DNA from: RUG100 sp034927505
GTDB lineage: Bacteria; Bacillota; Clostridia; Peptostreptococcales; Anaerovoracaceae
Direction: 5' to 3'
NCBI GenBank assembly: GCA_034927505.1
Contig: JAYFPY010000047.1
Location: 1 to 9,763 of the forward strand
DNA length: 9,763 nucleotides
Shown: positions 6,386 to 9,763 of the stretch, piece after piece
Numbering within the stretch: the stretch's first letter is position 1
Layout of the letters: every line of letters begins with the position of its first letter
Notes under the pieces: model-generated
Told to the model about the DNA's origin: nothing
The model's input: only the letters and a program-made list of their open reading frames with translations
The model's database searches: none
Position numbers and translations under genes: made by a program

Positions 6386-6579
6386 CCACGACTGTACCAA
6401 GGTTCTTCCGCGTACTCACGAAATCGCTCCGGCATCTGCTCAAGACTCACAATGCTTTCTTCTAATCGATCCAGTTGTCCACTTGCATTTTCTAGGGATT
6501 GCAGTTCAAAAGCAATATATTCAAATATACCACGAAGGTCTGAATCTGCCTGTTCTGAAATTTCAATCTCAAAAATCAT
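6370..6579 (-). pseudogene. RelE/ParE-family toxin, C-terminally truncated
   Basis: The 69-aa frame starts MIFEIEISEQADSDLRGIFE with helix SLENASGQLDRLEESI and ends MPERFREYAEEPWYSRGLE before a TAA at 6370-6372. This is the N-terminal two thirds of a RelE/ParE/YafQ-type toxin, which is normally about 95-105 aa. The missing part contains the final beta strands (xxxNYLVFY, then IxxRxxYGxRD), where RelE-family nucleases keep key catalytic residues, so it should be inactive. Its ATG overlaps the antitoxin stop (ATGA), as in normal operons of this kind. Similarity to the family ends at RGL, exactly where the PRiA4 fragment begins in another frame, so the truncation is a DNA join rather than a point mutation. 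Confidence 0.85.
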
Positions 6580-6884
6580 AAATTATAATCCTTGCGGATG
6601 TCTGAAAATGCCTTTTTAGCCGGTTTTGTTCGACCTTCTTTCATATCCGCATATCCCTTCTCCAGTTCTGCATTTATCTGTTCTTCTGACAAAGAACTCA
6701 TATCTATCGGTCTTGCAGACGGCATTTTTACTTCAAAAGGAATTCCTCTTTGAAGTATAATCTGTTTGTAGAACATATTGATAGCGTTGGATGCCGGAAT
6801 ACCAAGTGCAGAAAGGATATCTTCGGCTTGTTCCTTAACCTCAGGTTCAATTCTTGCATATATATTCGCTGATTTTGCTGCCAT
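6576..6884 (-). CDS. RelB/DinJ-family antitoxin
   Basis: A 102-aa protein that normally binds and neutralises the downstream toxin and represses its own promoter as a dimer. The start MAAKSANIYARIEPEVKEQA is chosen because AAAGGAG lies 8 nt upstream; the longer frame to 6980 runs through the promoter. Residues 4-48 form the ribbon-helix-helix DNA-binding part (NIYARIEPEVKEQAEDILSA, then LGIPASNAINMFYKQI). Next comes the typical GIPFEVKMPSA linker, then a charged toxin-binding tail ending RKDYNL. It appears intact while its toxin is truncated, so it may act only as a repressor or cross-neutralise related toxins. It is the first gene of a unit that also carries the PRiA4 fragment and RhuM. Confidence 0.92.
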   Translation of the reverse strand: MAAKSANIYARIEPEVKEQAEDILSALGIPASNAINMFYKQIILQRGIPFEVKMPSARPIDMSSLSEEQINAELEKGYADMKEGRTKPAKKAFSDIRKDYNL

Positions 6885-6929
6885 AATAATCGCTCCTTTC
6901 AAAAACGCATTATTTTTTCTTTCATTTAT

Positions 6930-6958
6930 ATTATACTTATTTGTAAGTACATTAGCAA
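6930..6958 (-). promoter_or_regulatory. Antitoxin promoter with palindromic operator
   Basis: On the minus strand TTGCTA (6958-6953), a 17-bp spacer and a perfect TATAAT (6935-6930) form a good sigma-A-type promoter about 45 bp before the antitoxin ATG. A perfect inverted repeat TACTTA-CAAA-TAAGTA occupies 6949-6934, covering the spacer and the first bases of the -10 box. This is the expected place for autorepression by a ribbon-helix-helix antitoxin. Operator function is inferred from position and symmetry. Confidence 0.75.
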
Positions 6959-7005
6959 TACAGTTTTTGGAAGTTTGCAATTTGTTGGTATCATCACAAA
7001 TCGAT

Positions 7006-7113
7006 TTATTCCCGCTTCATTTCTAGTTCTTCAGCTTCTTCTATCAGCGGGCCATCACCTGGTTTCAATATCCCGATAGTATCATCATCGCTGGTCCATC
7101 TCTCTTGTATCAT
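7006..7113 (-). CDS. Small hypothetical protein
   Basis: A 35-aa acidic frame beginning MIQERWTSDDDTIGILKPG and ending in EEAEELEMKRE. The frame is open upstream to about 7160, and a GTG at about 7143 would give a slightly longer protein, but neither start has a convincing ribosome site. The composition looks protein-like (DGPLIEEAEE), which is why it is listed. I do not recognise it. It may be the tail of a gene whose beginning has been lost, or spurious. Confidence 0.3.
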   Translation of the reverse strand: MIQERWTSDDDTIGILKPGDGPLIEEAEELEMKRE

Positions 7114-7186
7114 TGGATGGTTTTGCTCATTTTGATGTACCACCCTTTTTGTACTATACTGTTATATCAATAAAGCTGCACCTCTG

Positions 7187-7420
7187 CTATGAAAAGTCCT
7201 CCCATTGATCCTCGGTGTCTTTTAGGATCTGCTGCGTCAGTTCAAATTCCATCCGCTCCATCATCTCATACTGTCTCCCGCCGTCCAGCTTGCTCAGTGC
7301 ATCGTAAAATGCCTGGGCAGCTTCTCCCTCTATTGGGTTTTCCTCACTGTAGCAGACAGCACGAGCTATGTCGCTCCTATCCATTTCGTTCAGTGCATCG
7401 CATGCTTCTTGGTATGTCAT
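7187..7420 (-). CDS. Small acidic hypothetical protein
   Basis: A 77-aa protein starting MTYQEACDALNEMDRSDIAR with a strong ribosome site (GGAGGTGA, 7 nt before the ATG). It is acidic, predicted mostly helical, with no signal peptide or membrane helix, and ends TEDQWEDFS. I do not recognise the family. Its base composition is more GC-rich than the surrounding AT-rich debris, and the ribosome site is one of the best in the window, so it is likely to be expressed. A frame upstream ends in TGA overlapping its ATG, which may mean it was once the second gene of a coupled pair. Confidence 0.7.
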   Translation of the reverse strand: MTYQEACDALNEMDRSDIARAVCYSEENPIEGEAAQAFYDALSKLDGGRQYEMMERMEFELTQQILKDTEDQWEDFS

Positions 7421-7516
7421 GATAAACTCACCTCCGTTGTGCTATGACGGTTCTCTAGTCCCTTTTTCTTCATGATACACCTTCCCATTGCATCTGAAAA
7501 CCTTACATCGTCCCAT
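7417..7516 (-). other. Two competing short frames before the 77-aa gene
   Basis: Frame one is open from 7653 to a TGA at 7419-7417 that overlaps the next gene's ATG. It reads KKWDDVRFSDAMGRCIMKKK and GLENRHSTTEVSLS, but it has no start codon before 7488 and it crosses the terminator at 7532-7557. Frame two is a 24-codon ORF, ATG 7516 to TAG 7442, starting MGRCKVFRCNGKVYHEEKG; its ribosome site is weak. Only one can be real, and both may be debris. I cannot assign a function to either. Confidence 0.25.
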
Positions 7517-7531
7517 TTTTTATCCAATACC

Positions 7532-7557
7532 AAAAAGAACCCGCCATGCGAGTCCTT
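7532..7557 (-). terminator. Intrinsic terminator
   Basis: In minus-strand RNA, AAGGACUCGC (7557-7548) pairs with GCGGGUUCUU (7544-7535) around a 3-nt loop, using two G-U pairs that would be mismatches on the other strand. Thymines 7536-7532 provide the T tract. It would end transcription coming from the broken genes at 7668-7934 and separates them from the 77-aa gene. Confidence 0.65.
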
Positions 7558-7625
7558 CCGGTGTGTAAAATGAATTGAGAGGATGAGATGTTTATATGAA
7601 TAAGAATTATTTATCTTATGTATGT

Positions 7626-7658
7626 ATATTAACCCAGCTTCCTTAAAAGCATCTTAAA
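7626..7658. repeat. 33-bp direct repeat, copy B
   Basis: Identical to 213-245 at 30 of 33 positions, same orientation, 7413 bp away. On the minus strand it starts 9 nt after the TGA (7670-7668) of a C-terminal gene fragment, as copy A starts shortly after the stop of the recombinase remnant. The T-terminator at 7532-7557 lies beyond it. Confidence 0.75.
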
Positions 7659-7667
7659 GGATCGATA

Positions 7668-7841
7668 TCATCTTTTGAAATTATCAAAGTCAGCCTGCAC
7701 AGCTATTTCCTTGGCGTTTGTTATGAACCACATTGAATTGCCAAACCCCATCAGGAAGTTCCCTATATTCCCCTCATACTCCGACTCCTGCTAGTTGTCC
7801 TTGTTCCCTCCTGAGATATCCGGGCGTGATGCACTGCAGTC
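7668..7841 (-). pseudogene. C-terminal fragment of an unidentified protein with an in-frame stop
   Basis: On the minus strand the frame reads ASRPDISGGNKDN, then TAG (7793-7791), then QESEYEGNIGNFLMGFGNSM, WFITNAKEIAVQADF and DNFKR before TGA at 7670-7668. The part after the TAG is strongly protein-like (aromatic pairs MWFI, alternating charge) and the TAG would be TGG by one base change. No start codon fits. Upstream the same frame runs without break into the RelE-type toxin fragment at 7842-7934, so two gene pieces are joined. I do not recognise the family. Confidence 0.45.
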
Positions 7842-7934
7842 ATAAAATACCACATAGTTTTCAACACGCACGGGGCAGCATTCCCGAATCTTTAATTGTG
7901 GATCACGTGACAAAGGACATCTCTGTGGCATATC
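7842..7934 (-). pseudogene. RelE/ParE-family toxin fragment (second, different toxin)
   Basis: The frame reads DMPQRCPLSRDPQLKIRECC and PVRVENYVVFY. This matches the segment of Firmicute RelE/ParE toxins running from the MPxRxP(L/I)xRDP loop into the (V)xNYxVFY strand. The final strand with its YGxRDW end is missing, replaced by the unrelated fragment at 7668-7841, and no N-terminal helices or antitoxin are recognisable upstream. Its MPQR segment aligns with MPER of the truncated toxin at 6370-6579. The two therefore overlap in content and come from two separate toxin genes, not halves of one. Confidence 0.6.
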
Positions 7935-7979
7935 AGACAACAGAAAGTGGATTTTTGAACGAAAAAATATCCGGTAAGA

Positions 7980-8054
7980 TTTCTCATACCGAATATACTT
8001 ATTGAGAAATTATGTTCTTTACTGTTTTGTATGGAACTATTAGCAATACAAAAC
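7980..8054. repeat. Two adjacent perfect inverted repeats
   Basis: TTTCTCA 7980-7986 pairs with TGAGAAA 8003-8009 (16-nt spacer). Next to it GTTTTGTAT 8024-8032 pairs with ATACAAAAC 8046-8054 (9 bp, 13-nt spacer). Neither is followed by a T tract, so simple terminators are unlikely. They lie between the toxin fragment and the small membrane-protein gene, in otherwise empty AT-rich DNA. Confidence 0.55.
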
Positions 8055-8098
8055 TATTCTGCCAACACTAGAAATAATACAGAATTATTGTATCATTA

Positions 8099-8299
8099 TC
8101 AGTTGTCTGTTGTTGCCAGGTAACTAATGTATAAAGCCGAACACAACAAATAAACAAGCATCATGCCTTTAAACACCACTATTCCATCTATTGCTAAATC
8201 ATATCCATCTATAATTATCAATGGGTTTAACAACATTATCAACGCTATTATACATGTTATAACAACAACTGTTATTTTTACTATTTTTTTTATCTTCAT
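8099..8299 (-). CDS. Small membrane protein with two transmembrane helices
   Basis: A 66-aa protein starting MKIKKIVKITVVVITCIIAL. The start is chosen because GTGAGGT lies just upstream of this ATG; the longer frame to 8341 has no such site. Residues ~7-31 and ~41-62 are hydrophobic helices joined by a short acidic loop (DGYDLAIDG), with a basic N-terminus that should stay in the cytoplasm, so both ends are probably cytoplasmic. I do not recognise a family. It follows the immunity gene in the same direction by about 150 bp and could belong to the same toxin locus; that is only context. Confidence 0.6.
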   Translation of the reverse strand: MKIKKIVKITVVVITCIIALIMLLNPLIIIDGYDLAIDGIVVFKGMMLVYLLCSALYISYLATTDN

Positions 8300-8378
8300 A
8301 CTTACCTCACTACTCAAATATAATTTGAATCGTATTCTCATTTGTGCTTTTTTAACATACTTCCATCAGTTTGGAGGT

Positions 8379-8453
8379 TTACACAATCTTTGAAACGCTC
8401 TCTTCTTCTCCTAATCGCACTCTATCTGCATCTTCTTTCATATTATTGTTCAT
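8379..8453 (-). CDS. Short frame after the immunity gene (24 aa), probably a gene remnant
   Basis: ATG at 8453 overlaps the immunity gene stop (ATGA), and the frame encodes MNNNMKEDADRVRLGEEESV plus four residues to TAA at 8381-8379. The 4-nt overlap and the charged, protein-like composition suggest the beginning of a gene once coupled to the immunity gene and then cut short. It is too short to identify. Confidence 0.3.
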   Translation of the reverse strand: MNNNMKEDADRVRLGEEESVSKIV

Positions 8454-9081
8454 CCGGCACGCAATATCTTTTTAACAGCATACAGATATTCGGCATCATT
8501 TTGATCCACGTCCCAATCCCTGACTTGTTCCAATACATATTGATATGTCCACGCATAATTGCACATGACCTGCAGCCCGCCTCCAAATTCTTCTTCATCG
8601 TCTATTATTATATTTTTATTACCTCTCCAGTCCACATAATAAACCAGATAATATCCCCATCGGCAATCAAGCAAATGGCATCATTCTTTAATTCAAAAAC
8701 GGAAAACAATGAAAAATCTATATACCTTGAAATCAATTGTTTCAATTTTTCATAATTGCTTTCCCTTTCATCATTCAAATATTCGATCTCCTCTGGTATT
8801 GGATTCGTCTCGCTCTTGAGATCCTTATTGATCTGTAAACCCATATATAAGTATGCATATTTATCTTCTTTGAAACTTGCTGTTTTTTCTTTGTTCCCTC
8901 TTGCTACTCTGTATATCTCAAAGTAATTTCCAAAATCATCAAACTCATAATATACTTCCTGCTCTATGCCCATTAAATCATCATTTGCAAAATATATATT
9001 ACACTGGTTTTGATTTATTGGCCTGAAAACGATTTCATCTTTTAGGGCTATCATTTCTTTGAATTTGTCAATATAATTCAT
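8450..9081 (-). pseudogene. Putative immunity protein to the TNT toxin, frameshifted
   Basis: The first part starts at ATG 9081 (MNYIDKFKEMIALKDEIVFR) and reads to about 8680 (FSLFSVFELKNDAIC). The similar-quality continuation is in another frame (WGYYLVYYVDWRGNK to DAEYLYAVKKILRAG, stop 8452-8450). Together they make about 210 aa, acidic and aromatic, cytosolic, with no signal peptide. In the first frame translation would end early at 8610-8608. The shift equals loss of one base around 8650-8680. It begins 4 nt after the TNT toxin stop, the standard place for the cognate immunity gene in polymorphic-toxin loci. Immunity is inferred from this position, as I do not recognise the family. A sequencing error could also explain the shift. 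Confidence 0.6.
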
Positions 9082-9085
9082 ATCC

Positions 9086-9229
9086 TTATTTCCTCACCTT
9101 CACTAAATAGTTGTTTTCTATTAGGTCTTCTATCGTCATTTTAATGCCGTTTTCGTCTATTCCGTAGAATTGATCTCCATTTCCCGGCTGATTGAACCAG
9201 CTTTCTGCTTTACCACTTTCAGTAAATGC
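9086..9229 (-). pseudogene. C-terminal end of a TNT-type polymorphic toxin
   Basis: The last ~47 codons of a toxin: FTESGKAESWFNQPGNGDQF, then YGIDENGIKM and TIEDLIENNYLVKVRK before TAA at 9088-9086. The pattern WFxQPGxGxQ followed by an (I/V)xxLxxxGYL ending is the C-terminus of the TNT domain (DUF4237, tuberculosis necrotizing toxin), which hydrolyses NAD+. A glutamine in or near this stretch is important in the characterised enzyme. Everything upstream, including most of the TNT domain and the delivery region, is missing, because the gene is cut at about 9229 where IS30 transposase sequence starts on the other strand. It cannot be active. In the same direction it is followed by the putative immunity gene. 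Confidence 0.65.
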
Positions 9230-9596
9230 AGCGATGGAAGTGCTCCGTGAAGAATATGGTCCTGAAAAATTCAGTGAAATATTCAGGGCCATCACCGCAG
9301 ACAATGGCAGCAAGTTTGCAAACCCAGCCGAACTGGAAGCCTGGGTAGTGAAGATCCACTTTGCTCATCCGTATTCATCATGGGAGCGACCTCAGAACGA
9401 ACGGCACAACCGCATGTTTCGGAGACATGTCCCAAAAGGTGTGTCCATGGAGAATTATTCTGCCGAACAGATACTCTGGTATGCAGATGAGATGAATGCC
9501 CTTCCAAGAAAACACCTTGGATATGCTACTCCTTAGGAACTGTTCGATGAATTCCTTGATCAGGTGTATTCAGTTGTCAAAGTACACGTAGCTTGA
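9228..9596 (+). pseudogene. IS30-family transposase, C-terminal half with in-frame stop
   Basis: The + frame reads AMEVLREEYGPEKFSEIFRA and ITADNGSKFANPAELEAW, then HFAHPYSSWERPQNERHN, RMFRRHVPKGVSMENYSAEQ and MNALPRKHLGYATP. These are the second aspartate (ADNGS) and the glutamate (NERHN) of the IS30 DDE domain. After YATP a TAG (9534-9536) interrupts what continues as ELFDEFLDQVYSVVKVHVA to TGA 9594-9596; GAG or CAG is expected there. The N-terminal helix-turn-helix and the first catalytic aspartate are missing, cut at about 9228 against the TNT fragment. Codons before AMEVL belong to the toxin on the opposite strand. It is inactive. Confidence 0.9.
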
Positions 9597-9610
9597 TTTT
9601 TACAAAAAGT

Positions 9611-9650
9611 GTTCAATTTGAAATTGGTTAATTGTAAAATGAAATTGAAC
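9611..9650. repeat. Inverted repeat between two IS30-type transposase genes
   Basis: GTTCAATTT (9611-9619) and AAATTGAAC (9642-9650) are perfect 9-bp inverted arms with a 22-bp spacer; the left arm also continues as the small palindrome CAATTTGAAATTG. The site begins 15 bp after the transposase remnant's final stop and lies 81 bp before the next transposase start. It could be the right end of the first element facing the left end of the second, or the left end of the second alone. The exact element boundaries cannot be fixed from one copy. Confidence 0.5.
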
Positions 9651-9730
9651 AACTGAAAAAAGGTGATCCATAAAAGGATTCTCTGGTAGAATTAAGTTAC
9701 TACATAAAACCTACTAAGGAGGTCACAATT

Positions 9731-9763
9731 ATGGATCAGTTTAATTCTACTACATTTACACCT
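9731..9763 (+). CDS. Start of a second transposase gene, probably IS30 family (partial)
   Basis: ATG at 9731 is preceded by AAGGAGG (9716-9722) at 8 nt spacing, one of the best ribosome sites in the window. Only 11 codons are present (MDQFNSTTFTP). IS30-family transposases of gut Firmicutes often begin with such a short Ser/Thr-rich lead before a helix-turn-helix. The place right after an IS30 remnant on the same strand supports that reading, but the family call from 11 residues is inference. Confidence 0.5.
   Translation, partial: MDQFNSTTFTP

Noticed and set aside
6370..7934. Toxin pieces at 6370-6579 and 7842-7934 as two halves of one toxin
   Set aside because: Both contain the MPxR segment, so their contents overlap and differ in sequence; they come from two genes.
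7733..8005. 90-codon + strand ORF as a gene
   Set aside because: It is antisense to frames with clear RelE-type and other protein-like sequence, and has no ribosome site.
8342..8755. 137-codon + strand ORF rich in hydrophobic residues
   Set aside because: It is the antisense shadow of the frameshifted immunity gene in AT-rich DNA; it lacks a ribosome site.
9192..9227. IS30 transposase starting at ATG 9192
   Set aside because: The first ~12 codons are antisense to the TNT fragment and do not resemble IS30; family similarity starts at AMEVLREEYG, so the gene is truncated, not short.

Overview
The window looks like an accessory region from an anaerobic, low-to-medium GC Firmicute of the Clostridia. 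The basis is AGGAGG-type ribosome sites, intrinsic terminators, a Clostridia-style holin/amidase pair, a large secreted LRR plus Listeria-Bacteroides-repeat plus fibronectin-III protein, RelB/DinJ and RhuM genes, and IS30-type transposases. No species can be named from the sequence alone. Nearly every gene lies on the minus strand, and about half of the recognisable genes are truncated, frameshifted or interrupted. It is a patchwork of decayed mobile DNA around a few intact genes.

Layout in + coordinates. 1-117 is the tail of an unidentified + strand gene, followed by a terminator-like hairpin. 213-245 is one copy of a 33-bp direct repeat. 271-697 is a large serine recombinase remnant that has lost its catalytic domain and zinc ribbon. 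748-4452, read right to left, is a compact cassette: a 100-aa protein of unknown role, a holin, an N-acetylmuramoyl-L-alanine amidase with a peptidoglycan-binding domain, then (with its own promoter and terminator) a 714-aa secreted LRR protein with twelve perfectly regular 21-residue repeats. No phage head, tail or replication genes are present. 4453-4760 has no convincing gene but contains several inverted repeats. 4878-5006 looks like a HEAT-repeat-protein fragment.

5030-6884 is one transcription unit. A RelB/DinJ antitoxin, with a good promoter and palindromic operator, is coupled to a RelE/ParE toxin cut off at about two thirds of its length. That toxin runs directly into the C-terminal part of a pRiA4b ORF-3-like protein, followed by an intact RhuM-family gene. 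7006-7934 holds small hypothetical genes, a terminator, the second copy of the 33-bp repeat, a C-terminal gene fragment with an in-frame stop, and a fragment of a second RelE/ParE toxin.

8099-9229 is the end of a polymorphic-toxin locus: the last ~47 codons of a TNT-type (NAD glycohydrolase) toxin, a putative immunity gene 4 nt downstream that carries a frameshift, a 24-codon reading frame and a small two-helix membrane protein. The toxin is cut by a broken IS30-family transposase gene (9228-9596). An inverted repeat and the first codons of what appears to be a second transposase end the window.

The most interesting points are the stand-alone holin/amidase cassette next to a secreted LRR protein, the TNT toxin end with a decaying immunity partner, the RelBE promoter fused to PRiA4/RhuM genes, and the 33-bp repeat bracketing about 7.4 kb. 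Family names are from recognition of protein sequence; no database search was run.
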